The notes: generated from the letters alone by a model not told the origin. A stretch of DNA of 64,000 nt from Chondrus crispus (GCF_000350225.1 NW_005178753.1:124001-188000); one strand, 5' to 3'. Numbered from the stretch's first letter, positions 9,771 to 19,402 are shown. Numbers and translations: made by a program.

Positions 9771-10284
9771 CTCGCGCTGCGTTTTGCGCTGCGCCTGTTC
9801 CTTCTTATCGACCACTACTTCTACTAGGTCGTCTTCTATTCAGTTGCTTTAGCCGCTAAACTCGAACATTGACATTTTCTCATAGGGGGAGGACTGCGCC
9901 GATAGTCAACAATAGTTGGCTGCAGGGGTACCCCGAACGGATCTTGTCACCATCACCCAAGGGTCTGGGTGGTGGAAGAGTGCTGAAATTGGCCCCCTCC
10001 GCGCGTAGGGGACGCGTCACCGTGGGTTGGAGTACCCTTCAAGTGGAAATATTGCGTGGAAACCTCAAGTGGAAACCTAGAAGACCTAAGCGGTTGCTTT
10101 ACTGGATTACTCCTTCTCTTGCCGTCCGTTTAAGACACCTCATCGACTATCGCGCACAACGTCTTTTCGTTCTCTACATAAGCCTGCACTTTTGTTCCGC
10201 TCCTCTTACTGCTATTCATTCCTGTCCCCATCGAAGTATCACAAGTGATAAATCAAGGTTTTTACCATGCCTACACCCAAGCGC
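9771..10284. repeat. Right arm of ~500-bp inverted repeat (ParB-dioxygenase promoter side)
   Basis: Mirror copy of 8663-9161. It ends inside the first codons of the gene starting at 10267 (ATGCCTAC in both). The high identity over about 490 bp points to a recent duplication or continuing gene conversion between the arms, so both genes probably share the same transcriptional control. Confidence 0.9.
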
Positions 10285-13200
10285 GGAATTAGAAAGGAAC
10301 GAAGAGGTCGTGGTCGTGGGCGTGGGCGTGTGCGTGGTTCTAGCAGTTCAACTGGGAAAAAGGTTCGCTCCCTTGAAGAACTCCAGTCCAAGGGACTTGT
10401 AGCCGATGCAGAAGTGACCCTCTTTGCCCATGACTTCAAAATCAAACGAGGTCACGCAACGCCGGAGGGGCATGAAGAGTTCGGTGCTCTAGTTCGACTG
10501 GGAACTGCGCATATCACCCTCGGTGCCGAGGGCCAGATGCCGCCCCGAACTTTCGACCTTGCGGACATCGGGGACTGGGAGAAAGGTTCGCAATACCTCG
10601 TTCTGGTTTACAAAGTCCATATAGACGACAACCGTAAGGACATTCCCTATCCGTACCCTTTCCCGGCCAATGAGGAGCAACACTGTCCCAAGACACTTGG
10701 AGAGATTGTCGACATATGGGCGCGATACCCTTGGGACAGTTTCATGATGGCCAAGGGGGTTGTGTCGGAAATGGAGGGAACGGTCTCCACTCCCACTACC
10801 AAGAAAACCTCTAATGTTGAAAAGACTGCTCAGACCCCTATGTCCGTTCGAAAGAGATTAAGTTTATTCAAAGGTGAAGAGCAACAATCGGACACGGCGA
10901 AACACATCGTTTCAGCGGTCGTTTCAGATGCATGTGGAAAAATCAGAATGGAAGCAGATGCACCGAAATCACCTCGTGCGGATTCTTCTAGACGAGACTC
11001 TGACAACAGCAGTTCGCCAATGGACGTTGTTAATGTTGATGATGACATCCGGTTTGTGAAGGAAACGAGAGTTGCTACACTCGACAACGGCATCGAAATA
11101 GACGAGTCTTTTGCCCCAGATATCCCTGAAGTGGATGTGAGCAACTACGAGCAGCATCACGTCCGGGTCTTAGTCAGTAACATCAGAATCATGGAAGAAA
11201 CTCCTCGGGAGGTTGATGAAAGACATGTTGAATCAATTACCGAGAGCCTTCTCAAAAACGGGCTGCTGAAAGCGGCTGGAGCAATCTCTGTGGCCATGCC
11301 AGAAGACATGGTCTTCGACCGCTCTACGATGTTGAGGCAGAGAGACGATGGGTTAGATGAGCTGATGATGGAACCCCTAATTTGCGACGGTCAGCATCGT
11401 GTCACCGGCATGAATAAGGCCAAGGCTACTGACTTGCAAAAGGAAAAGGAGTTCGAATGGATCGATGCACAGGTGTGGTACAGGAAGGATGGTAAACCCG
11501 TTTCAGACTTGGAAAAACTAGGCATCGGTGCTCTACTCAACGACACCTCGTCGAAGATCCGGTTCTCAAACTTCACAGATTCCATTCACGCAACTATAGC
11601 GGCTGTTCGAATGATGAAGAACCGGTTGGATATGCAGAATCAGCGTACTGTGATGACTGTCGCAGGTGTCACAGGCGCGCTAATGAAGCGTAAAGTACTT
11701 GGTCCGCTGGGGGCTAAGCAGTACTCTCGATATGCGCACTTGGCACTACGACTTGTGGAGTACGATATCGACTACGACACCATCAAATGCCTCTGCGATA
11801 CGACCAGGACTATCGGTATCACGCACCTTAGCAACCGTTGGCTTCTCACCCTGCATAGGTCTGGAATCCTTCTTGGTATTTCATGTGTCGTTGTCTTCTT
11901 GCGCGAGGTGGAGACGGACAAACCGATGAACTTCAAGCGTCAGAAGAAAAGGAGAAAGAAGCGCGGTGCTTTCACTGAGTACGAGAATGCTTTCTTTGAA
12001 GCCTTTGCTGAAATTTATGAGGAGCTTTGCCGCATTGCCAACACGTACGGGAAGGAGTTGAAAAGCGTCTTGGAAATGGAGATTGAGGTCGGCAGAAACA
12101 TCAAGATGCGGATTGATGACTTTGTGGCAAGGCAGATGAAGAGTTTCAGGAGTGGAGTTAATGAAGCTGGGCAGCGTTTTGACCAAGACAAGCGTCTCAA
12201 TATGCTCCGCAAAAAGCTCGTGAAAGCTCTAGCTCCACCTAAGGAGCTTTCTAAGCGAGCTGACGCGCCTATCTCTCAAGGTACTTCACGCCAAGTACCT
12301 CAAACGACTACGTCTCAAGTTGATACGTCTCAGCCGCCTCGTCACGCGCAAGGGCCTGGGTCCTCCTCACAGGCCTCACCCGTAACAGTTCGGAGAGGGA
12401 TTCGCCAAAGGATTAAAACTAATCCATTGACGATTTCCCTGCACGTACCTTTGAAGAAAACAGGAAAGAGAAAACGAGGGGAAGATGCTATCCAGTCAAC
12501 CAAGAACATCCGTGCCCTCAACACTGCCTTTGAAGAGAAGGAAGAGGAATTGAGGATACCGGCTTTACCGCCCGCTGTCGAAAGTGATGTGGCAAGGGAA
12601 GATGACGTCGGGGAGTTCGACGACATTCTTCCAGATCTACTCCCGATCGGGGCACACGAATCTGCCGTATGGAATGTTTCGAAGAACCCGGATTGGGTTA
12701 ACTACGCCTTACTTCCGCCGAGTCAGTGGCCGAAAGGGAATCCGATAACGCATCAAACTCCTTGGCTTCGTTCTTTGTGCATACCGGTTAGTCACCGAGC
12801 GAATTGCCTGGTCGAAAGGATGGACTTGGTGCGAATTCATCATGCCGTGTACTATCACGCCGCGGCTATGCGACACAAGGAACTCGGGTCGACGAAGTCC
12901 AACGTGTTCATGAAAGCGCTGCCGTCCACGGGTCCGAGTCCAAATACGGCCCTGAAGTACAAGGAGGAACAGGCTCTTTGGGCCGCAGCCATGGAATTAG
13001 ACAACGTCGCTAATGAATACTTCCTGGCCAAGGCGACTGAGCTGCGGGAGAAGGGCTTCGTCATTCTTGAAGGTTTCGGAAGTGACAGTGGTGTGCCATC
13101 CAACCTCGCTTTCGAAGCCCCTCTCCGTGGAGGGGACGTCATCGAAGAGATGATAGAATACTACGAAGAAATATTCCCTGGCGAAGATGCGATGAAGGAT

Positions 13201-13404
13201 GAAGCAAATCGCAAAGTGTGGAGCCCCATCTTCAACGTCGATCCCGAGACAGATAGAAAACACCGAAATAAGGGCATCGGACGCTACATCACCGCGCTAG
13301 CAGGTGTTTCGTCCGAGGTCGAACAGAATGCCGATACAGTGTGGGTGGCAAGGAAGCGCGCTATGATGGACGTCCGTCTGGCGCAAATTGCTGCTGCACT
13401 TTGA
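10267..13404 (+). CDS. ParB-like nuclease-domain protein, start of a 2OG-dioxygenase domain at C-terminus
   Basis: A 1045-residue frame whose start codon lies in the inverted repeat shared with the methyltransferase gene. Residues 5-25 are Arg/Gly-rich (RGRGRGRGRVRG), typical of nucleic-acid binding. Residues ~290-420 look like a ParB/Srx-type domain: DERHVESITESLLKNGLLKA followed by LICDGQHRVTGMNKA, where GQHR matches the conserved nucleotide-binding GxxR signature. Basic, low-complexity segments follow (~620-740). Near residues 915-930, ELREKGFVILEGF is the usual opening strand of Fe(II)/2-oxoglutarate dioxygenases. The frame stops at a TGA (13402-13404) before the metal-binding residues, but the same frame continues beyond it. 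ParB domains bind or cut DNA and hydrolyse CTP; here a role in marking or partitioning the element is inferred. Confidence 0.65.
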   Translation: MPTPKRGIRKERRGRGRGRGRVRGSSSSTGKKVRSLEELQSKGLVADAEVTLFAHDFKIKRGHATPEGHEEFGALVRLGTAHITLGAEGQMPPRTFDLADIGDWEKGSQYLVLVYKVHIDDNRKDIPYPYPFPANEEQHCPKTLGEIVDIWARYPWDSFMMAKGVVSEMEGTVSTPTTKKTSNVEKTAQTPMSVRKRLSLFKGEEQQSDTAKHIVSAVVSDACGKIRMEADAPKSPRADSSRRDSDNSSSPMDVVNVDDDIRFVKETRVATLDNGIEIDESFAPDIPEVDVSNYEQHHVRVLVSNIRIMEETPREVDERHVESITESLLKNGLLKAAGAISVAMPEDMVFDRSTMLRQRDDGLDELMMEPLICDGQHRVTGMNKAKATDLQKEKEFEWIDAQVWYRKDGKPVSDLEKLGIGALLNDTSSKIRFSNFTDSIHATIAAVRMMKNRLDMQNQRTVMTVAGVTGALMKRKVLGPLGAKQYSRYAHLALRLVEYDIDYDTIKCLCDTTRTIGITHLSNRWLLTLHRSGILLGISCVVVFLREVETDKPMNFKRQKKRRKKRGAFTEYENAFFEAFAEIYEELCRIANTYGKELKSVLEMEIEVGRNIKMRIDDFVARQMKSFRSGVNEAGQRFDQDKRLNMLRKKLVKALAPPKELSKRADAPISQGTSRQVPQTTTSQVDTSQPPRHAQGPGSSSQASPVTVRRGIRQRIKTNPLTISLHVPLKKTGKRKRGEDAIQSTKNIRALNTAFEEKEEELRIPALPPAVESDVAREDDVGEFDDILPDLLPIGAHESAVWNVSKNPDWVNYALLPPSQWPKGNPITHQTPWLRSLCIPVSHRANCLVERMDLVRIHHAVYYHAAAMRHKELGSTKSNVFMKALPSTGPSPNTALKYKEEQALWAAAMELDNVANEYFLAKATELREKGFVILEGFGSDSGVPSNLAFEAPLRGGDVIEEMIEYYEEIFPGEDAMKDEANRKVWSPIFNVDPETDRKHRNKGIGRYITALAGVSSEVEQNADTVWVARKRAMMDVRLAQIAAAL

Positions 13405-14043
13405 CTCGTGGACCCTGAAAAGGGCACTTCGGAGATGGCTGTTCCGAAGTCTGGGGGTCGCTTCTTGCTGACGGGGAAAGGTTGTCCTCGGCAGTCCCTC
13501 CATACAGACTTTGGCGTTGGAAAATCTAAGAATGGAAACCTGGAATACGCAAGGAATCCTGGATACTTCTTTATTTGTTCTGGTGAAAATGGATTCCCCC
13601 TTTGGGTTTGTCCGTTCTCTCATCACTTCACAGTGAAGGATTCAATAGACCAGAGACACATTTCCATGGGTGTGTAGGTGAAGAAGGTCCACGTTCCACC
13701 GAACTCTGTCTTCATTGGAAGAGGAGATCTCTCACATGCTGGTGCTTCGTACGAGGATAGCATATCACCCGGTGCGACGTCTCAGATTGGACTTGGCTCT
13801 GCAAAGAAGGATGGTCACGTGGTTCGCTATCATCTATATTTCGTTCCTAGAGGACAGAAGCTGTTGGATTCAGTTCACAGGAATCCGTCCTTTACCCCTC
13901 ACTTTCAAGACCGGCTCTCCGCGGAGAGCATTTCTCCGCAGACTGGCCCGCACGGTAACTCGGAGCCTCCGAAGGAGAATTCGGTCTCGAGCTCTTCTTC
14001 TGATTACCACTCAAGTGATTCTAGTGGCGACAGTGATTCGTAG
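13405..14043 (+). pseudogene. Fe(II)/2-oxoglutarate dioxygenase core continuing the ParB-like frame
   Basis: In the same reading frame as the preceding gene, 212 further codons are open apart from one TAG at 13675-13677, ending at 14043. They contain SLHTDFG (HxD iron ligands, ~13498-13515), IGRGDLSHAGASY (second histidine, ~13717-13755) and HVVRYHLYFVP (2-oxoglutarate-binding arginine, ~13816-13850). That is the full metal-site pattern of a DSBH oxygenase, of the kind that includes TET/JBP and AlkB enzymes. The last ~40 residues are Ser/Asp-rich. Because the domain begins before the TGA, the ParB-like part and the oxygenase were one protein. The stops mean recent inactivation or, less likely, read-through. 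Confidence 0.6.
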
Positions 14044-15208
14044 GTGAAGGGTACTAAGGAGGACGACATCCAAGCATAGGTACTACGTAGTTCATACTTT
14101 CAATAGCGAGAACAGTGTCATCATCACTCTGTGGTGACACTTCTTTCTTCATTGCACAAGTGAATCATCTTGTATCCTTGATTAATCCATTCCCAATATG
14201 AGATGTTGTAGTAGACCACCTTGTACTCTAGCGTACACGTACACAGATGCCACGAAGTAAAGCTTCACTCGAACCGCTAAAGGGATTTCTGCGCTGGTTT
14301 TGCTCCCTTTTTCAATAACAATATGTCTATAGAGCATAAAGCAGCTTCAAACCCCTCTTGAAAGGGAACAACTGGCTTATTTCCCTTTAAATATTGTCCA
14401 GGGGAGATAGAAGAGGTAGGGGAATGAATACATCCACATCGTCTCAGTCACCAATCCAGAACTGCTCACTGATGTACAAAGGAGTCTCCAAGAACGACCA
14501 CGTTTACTCAGATAGATAGTGACTCCTTTCTACATCAGTGAAAAGCTTAAAGTAACGGTAACACTAAGTAGCTTAAGATCAATTGGTGGGATTGCAATGC
14601 GAAACGCGGATACGGGTCCAATTAGATTGTTCATGTTGGGGTCTCCGTCCTGGGACCCACGCGTTTTCTCCTATTTCATTTATAAAGGGGGGGAGCGTTG
14701 GAGGTCATTTTACCATAGGCCTGTTGCACTTACCAGTGTGGCAACAATGATTAAAAGAACAGTCATTCAATGAGACATGAGTTACAGTCAAAGCCTTCCG
14801 GACTGTGGCAACTGTGATTAAAATAACAGTCATTCCATGACACCTGAGTTACTGTCAAAGCCTTCCGGACTGTGGCAACTATGATTAAAAGGACAGTCAT
14901 TCAATGACACAAGACTGACTGGCAAAGCATTCTGGACTGGAAGATGTAGGTAGATTTGTAGCCCATGCCCTACTGGAAAAGTGCACGTGCAAGTCCCATG
15001 GGACTTAGACTCTGAGCAGAGCTGTGATCCATAAATGTGACCGTTACGAAAATGGTGATTTCACATTAATGATATATATATGTATATACTGACTACGTTC
15101 GAATGGTTACCCCAACTCTTTAGTCTTCGGTATATATTTCAAACAAATTTCTCAAGTATCACTTTCCAAGGGAAATTAACAGAGGACGATACCATCCACC
15201 AGTTGATA
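14044..15208. other. Non-coding interval inside the 19-kb transposon
   Basis: No gene was seen. It contains three 67-bp tandem repeats (14738-14938) and a 16-bp perfect palindrome AAGTCCCATGGGACTT (14991-15006), both just upstream of the next gene. They may be its promoter elements. Confidence 0.5.
14738..14938. repeat. Three tandem copies of a 67-bp unit
   Basis: Copies start at 14738, 14805 and 14872, each opening GTGGCAAC and containing GATTAAAA, ACAGTCATTC and CAAAGC-TTC-GGACT blocks. The copies differ at a few bases, most in the third. They lie about 270 bp upstream of the following gene. Confidence 0.85.
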
Positions 15209-16576
15209 ATGGTATCAGATCTTTTCAATGGCCTCCAATTCGGGAGTGATATAGAGGTCTACTATACCTTGGAGAATGAAGAAGAAAGTAAGGCATGGTT
15301 CCCAGCAACAGCCATTAGTCTCAACTACCTTCATGACGATCGAGGAGAGGTGCTCAAGGGGACTATTCAATACAAGGCTGCGTTTGGATTCAGGGCATGT
15401 AAAAGCAAGGTGACTTTCAACGAGGGTAACGAGTTTGTACAAGATGGACAAAAGTTTAGCTGGAGACTCAAAGATACATCCGTGCGATTGGATATCACCG
15501 CAAACTCAGGCATGGCAAGCGGAGCGATGGATGTAGATGATATCGACTATGCTCCAGGTAGTTCCATGGTAGAAAAATGCAGGAAGCTCAACCATACGAC
15601 GAATGTGTCACTTGACCAGAAGAGAATCAAAGATACACGCGAGCTAAATGCCCTTTCCAGACGCCTTCAGTACCTTGAGGAAGTAGTGAAAGGACAGCAA
15701 TCCTCTATTACGACTGCGCTATGGACTCAGAACCCCCTCCTCGCTTCTGCTGGGGGCTCCAATATTCCTCTTAAGTTTATTTTGTTGCGTCTAGAGCACT
15801 GGTTACTCAAGACGCCGACACGTCCTACCCCGGGTGAAATGACTCGTGGAACAAAATGGTTTGTGCAAGATTCATTAAAGGCGCGAGCAGACTGCACATT
15901 GCTCCAGTTTGATTCCATATCCGAAAGAGTCAAAGCTCAGCTACGAACAAAGGTTTCTATTCTTCCGGAAGATTATATGTGCCGGAAATCAGCTGTGAAG
16001 GAGACGAGTATATACTTTAGGAGCTTCCTAGACTTGTCAGAAGCACTCGGACCAGCATCACCGCAAGTTGTCAGAGACGTGATCATCGCAAAAAGGCTGG
16101 AAAAAGGTACCGACAATTATGTATCTGCCAGAGTGATAGGCTGTATGGCCGGTCCCAACACCGAATCTCTTTCTGACCCGTGCTATATGACAATTGGAGA
16201 TTCTCTTGCTGTTATAAGGGATGACGAGGATGAACAACGGCACGTTGTATTTCGTCGGGATTGCACTTGGGATTCCATAGAGAAGACCTACTCCCATCCA
16301 CTGGAAGCCATAAGACTATCTGAGCTCCACTTCCAAGAACGCATTTCCAAGGTAATGGGTGCCGAAAACGTGGTCAGCGGACCATCCGACCGGAAGCAGT
16401 CGTTCTACCTGCGATGGAATCTTCAATCCAGTCCTTGTCAATCTATATTTGCTGATGTAAATCGCAGCGACGTACTAGGAGTACTTCAAGTGCACATCCC
16501 TTTCCTCTCTATCAAAGGCTCTGCGCATGTGAAGCAATTCATCAATGTTGCCAAACTTCTGGACCTCTTTAAGTAA
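15209..16576 (+). CDS. Unrecognised transposon protein with possible Tudor-like N-terminal region
   Basis: The frame is open from 15080, but I prefer the ATG at 15209 (MVSDLFNGLQFGSDIEVYY), giving 455 residues, because the preceding residues look untranslated. Residues ~1-105 alternate acidic and aromatic strands (VYYTLENEEESKAWFPATAIS), which could be a small chromo/Tudor-type barrel; this is a guess from pattern. A short helical segment (RELNALSRRLQYLEEVVKG) may form a coiled coil. The C-terminal 200 residues are globular with no recognised motif. It lies inside the 19-kb element, converging on the next gene with a 93-bp gap, and probably works with it. No catalytic motif was found. Confidence 0.6.
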   Translation: MVSDLFNGLQFGSDIEVYYTLENEEESKAWFPATAISLNYLHDDRGEVLKGTIQYKAAFGFRACKSKVTFNEGNEFVQDGQKFSWRLKDTSVRLDITANSGMASGAMDVDDIDYAPGSSMVEKCRKLNHTTNVSLDQKRIKDTRELNALSRRLQYLEEVVKGQQSSITTALWTQNPLLASAGGSNIPLKFILLRLEHWLLKTPTRPTPGEMTRGTKWFVQDSLKARADCTLLQFDSISERVKAQLRTKVSILPEDYMCRKSAVKETSIYFRSFLDLSEALGPASPQVVRDVIIAKRLEKGTDNYVSARVIGCMAGPNTESLSDPCYMTIGDSLAVIRDDEDEQRHVVFRRDCTWDSIEKTYSHPLEAIRLSELHFQERISKVMGAENVVSGPSDRKQSFYLRWNLQSSPCQSIFADVNRSDVLGVLQVHIPFLSIKGSAHVKQFINVAKLLDLFK

Positions 16577-16669
16577 ACTCAATTCATTCATGCTACAGTA
16601 GTCTCCCGCTTTACTCATTTACCACTTCGATGAACTAAAAAGTATCACAATCAAATGAAATACGACCCC

Positions 16670-18919
16670 CTATAAATCGAAGTCTTGGACTATGAATACA
16701 TCGTCATCGTCTTCGACTTGATTCGTCTGGATTTCATCGTCACCGTCCACCACGCTCAGATCATCATTATCCTTGTGATGTGAACCTGATTGGACCGGGG
16801 GATCGTGTACGGAGTTGTACATATCCACGGACATCACCAGCTTCTCCTTCAAAATACTGGAGAGTTGCTGTGGAAGCTCACCCCGGCTTTCTCTCTGTCC
16901 TTCCGTCAAAAGTTCTGAATAGAGTGATCTCAGTCGCGACCGCCGTGAATCAATATGCTGATCCTGGCTATCCGCTTCATGCAACATCTGCTCGTTTCCA
17001 GAAAATGCACCCCTCGACTCAATCACCTCCATCAGCATGACCTCCCGGAACAGGACAGCAGTCATGTAAATCACACGAAAGGATTCCTTGGATATTGAAT
17101 GCAGGTCTTGATCACTGCCGCACCTGGTAAAAGCAACCAAGAACTTCAAGGCGACGTGCATGGCATTGAGTCGGATAACAATTTCTCGAATCTCCTTCCT
17201 TCCATCCTTGTCTTTCGTCTCAACATCATACGTAGCGATGAATACGAAGGGTTCACTTTCAGAAAGCAGCTTCTTCCACGCTATCCCATTCATGGGGTTC
17301 ACCTCAACGACCGACTTCACAGCAGTACGACAGGTTCCGTCTGGGATATCTTGGAGGTTCATGTGCGGGCGGGGTGGATTCTCATACTGGAATGAGACTC
17401 CCACTTCACTTTGGAAAACATATGAGAAGTTTTGAAAGAATGATTTCCGCCCAAGCTCCCTGGACTTGTTCAGAAACTGATTACCCATCTTGAAAACGCG
17501 GCGATCGATCTCAACCCTAATGTCTTCGTCCTTGATGAATCCAATTGGCTCATCTTCCACCATCTTATCGCTTCGACGCCGAGCCACACGCCAGGCCTTC
17601 TTGATGGCCGTTGAAGCAAATTCTTCGTTGAAGAAAGACTCGACTGTGATCATTCTTATGTAGCCCGGCCTCAGCCAAAAAGGTTTCTCAGCGGTCTTCA
17701 GCTTCCCGGGGATGTTCGGATGTACCATTTCGAGTGACTTCGTCCCAATACTCGGGTTGTTCATTGCATTTGCAATCAAGCTCTTTCCCCAAGCCTTTCG
17801 CAGGACCAGATACTGACGGGCTTGCTTCGTACCCAGCAGCTCCTCGGTTTTCTCCTCGCTTGGGTCCCTTTTCCACAAAAGGACCTCGACAAGTAAAAGC
17901 CCGAACCCCAACACTTCGGAACTATTGACGTCCAAGCGAAGCTTCTCAGATTGTGAGTCACGACTCCCACCTTCAAAAGATTCCTTCGCTTCCTTTCTCT
18001 GAGGAAGAACTCTCATGGTGCAATTTATCAGCGCTCTTGTAAAGATAATGCACATGAATTTCCCTCCAAATATGTCCTCCATAGGCCTGAGGAGGTCGAT
18101 CAAAGAGGCCTTCTCGGCTGCTTTTCCCGTCTTCGGCAGTGCGGAATTCAGAAGAACGATGTTGACGGCGTCCTGGCAGCGTGATAACGTCCTCTCTAAA
18201 GTGGAGACACGAGAAGATACAGCCTTGATTGCACCAAGAATTTCCCTCTTTTCAATGGCAAGCTGCTTCTCCAAACGAGCATGCAGTTCCCGCATGACTC
18301 GAAGTACTCCGTGGTTAGAGTCTTCCTCAAATTCTCGAGAGAAATTGGAGCCCCGTGGCTGACTCGGCAAGGAACCTGCCACGGACTCACGACGCGTGGG
18401 AACGATGACGTCTTTCACAACTGGAGTTTGGGCGACTTCGTACATCTCTGCTGCACTAGCCTGCACAATGTCGTCGACGTCCTCCTCTGGCTCGCGTCCA
18501 TGGAGCTCGAACAACCGACGCTTCGCCCGTTTGCGTTCTGGGTGTTCATCTTCCTCGCCTTGATCTCCATCCCCGAACAAAAGGGAAAAGTCTTCACTCG
18601 GAGACGAGCCGATGCCGCGCTTGCGCTTGCCCGAACGCGAATGTGCTGCATCGGACGGGCCGCTCCCCTGACTTCGAACGGGAAGCGAGCACGTGTCAGA
18701 TGGCGGACTGCCTCGGGGCGTCCTGACCGTATTACTTGAAACCCTACGGGTTTCCTGTCTAGCTGCCGCGGGAGTAGCTTTGGCCGCAACACGAGGGGAT
18801 GACCGGCGTTCCGCGGGAACCTGGGCTCCAGGCGCTCGGCTGTTAGACTTTCCAGATGAGCGGCCTCGCTGATTGCCTGACGCAGCGGGTTTCTTCCCAG
18901 ACCTTCTTCGCGGGGTCAT
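16670..18919 (-). CDS. Unrecognised transposon protein, basic N-terminus and coiled coil
   Basis: A 749-residue protein. Residues 1-110 are Arg/Ser/Pro-rich with clusters such as KRKRG and KRAKRR that look like nuclear localisation signals. Residues ~215-255 (LHARLEKQLAIEKREILGAI, then VSTLERTLSRCQDAV) form a likely coiled coil. The middle and C-terminal parts are globular with no recognised motif, and the tail is very acidic (VEDDDDVFIVQDFDL). The composition suggests a nuclear DNA- or chromatin-binding accessory factor of the transposon, possibly a multimer. It is the last gene before the right end and runs inward from it. There is no evidence for an enzyme. Confidence 0.65.
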   Translation of the reverse strand: MTPRRRSGKKPAASGNQRGRSSGKSNSRAPGAQVPAERRSSPRVAAKATPAAARQETRRVSSNTVRTPRGSPPSDTCSLPVRSQGSGPSDAAHSRSGKRKRGIGSSPSEDFSLLFGDGDQGEEDEHPERKRAKRRLFELHGREPEEDVDDIVQASAAEMYEVAQTPVVKDVIVPTRRESVAGSLPSQPRGSNFSREFEEDSNHGVLRVMRELHARLEKQLAIEKREILGAIKAVSSRVSTLERTLSRCQDAVNIVLLNSALPKTGKAAEKASLIDLLRPMEDIFGGKFMCIIFTRALINCTMRVLPQRKEAKESFEGGSRDSQSEKLRLDVNSSEVLGFGLLLVEVLLWKRDPSEEKTEELLGTKQARQYLVLRKAWGKSLIANAMNNPSIGTKSLEMVHPNIPGKLKTAEKPFWLRPGYIRMITVESFFNEEFASTAIKKAWRVARRRSDKMVEDEPIGFIKDEDIRVEIDRRVFKMGNQFLNKSRELGRKSFFQNFSYVFQSEVGVSFQYENPPRPHMNLQDIPDGTCRTAVKSVVEVNPMNGIAWKKLLSESEPFVFIATYDVETKDKDGRKEIREIVIRLNAMHVALKFLVAFTRCGSDQDLHSISKESFRVIYMTAVLFREVMLMEVIESRGAFSGNEQMLHEADSQDQHIDSRRSRLRSLYSELLTEGQRESRGELPQQLSSILKEKLVMSVDMYNSVHDPPVQSGSHHKDNDDLSVVDGDDEIQTNQVEDDDDVFIVQDFDL

Positions 18920-19386
18920 GGCGCCTCAGTAGGAACACAGGATGAGCAAAGTTGGGAAGGAAAGGGAAACGGAGGGGGAGAGAGGATTCGATGGATTGGG
19001 AAAACGTGAAAGGGTCCAAGCACGCGTCTGGTACTAGCGCAGGAAAGCATGAGCTTATTCTGGTTTGATCACGTGAAGGTTAAAGATATCACGGCCAAGC
19101 GCTGCGTTTTTAGGCAGCGAAATGGCACATCACTTTGCTACATCGACGTATCAAAAAAACATTTCCGTTACAACTCTGGCACTCCAGCAAAACATTCTGG
19201 TTCAGTCACTGCCCGGAACCAGACACGCCCCTCATCCCCGTGCTGAATGAGAACGGTTTAAAATTTGGCAAAAGATTGCTGCTCGCGAACCAATGAAGCA
19301 CGGACCACCGTTCATTGCTGGCAAAAATCCAGCATTTTTTGGCCCCAAAAATAACCACATCATTGCTTTTATTAAATTTATCATAA
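18920..19386. other. Right non-coding end of the 19-kb transposon
   Basis: No gene was seen. The last ~90 bp are related to the left end, including a CATTTTTTGGCCCC block. The start of the outermost gene's transcription must lie here. Confidence 0.5.
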
Positions 19387-19402
19387 ATTTGACCTTCCTG
19401 TG
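19387..19402 (-). repeat. Right terminal inverted repeat of the 19-kb transposon
   Basis: The reverse complement reads CACAGGAAGGTCAAAT, matching the left end without a mismatch. Just inside, the plus strand has CATTTTTTGGCCCC around 19333-19348, related to the left subterminal block. The outside base pair CA (19403-19404) duplicates the CA at 153-154. Confidence 0.85.

Larger units (their letters stand above)
155..19402 (+). mobile_element. 19.2-kb CACTA/Plavaka-like (CMC) DNA transposon carrying epigenetic-type genes
   Basis: Both ends carry the perfect 16-bp inverted repeat CACAGGAAGGTCAAAT (155-170; complement at 19387-19402). The next ~90 bp are related at both ends, sharing blocks such as CATTTTTTG, GGCCC and TTTTATT. 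Removing the element joins two in-frame halves of a pogo-like transposase with a 2-bp CA target duplication, which fixes the borders to the base. Inside are five genes: DDE transposase (plus), DNA methyltransferase-SET (minus), ParB-dioxygenase (plus), and two unrecognised proteins (plus, minus). CACAG ends and the style of transposase suggest the CMC group; the 2-bp duplication is short for classic CACTA elements. Several long frames are intact, so the insertion is probably young, although two genes show stop codons. No capsid, packaging ATPase or polymerase gene was recognised. Confidence 0.85.

Noticed and set aside
13402-13677. Altered genetic code (TGA/TAG read as amino acids) to explain in-frame stops
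   Set aside because: Long host and transposon genes in the window end in TAA, TAG or TGA normally, and DNA2 is intact under the standard code. Local decay is simpler.
155-19402. Polinton, giant-virus or virophage origin for the 19-kb element
   Set aside because: No capsid, packaging ATPase, protease or polymerase was seen; ends and target duplication fit a cut-and-paste DNA transposon.
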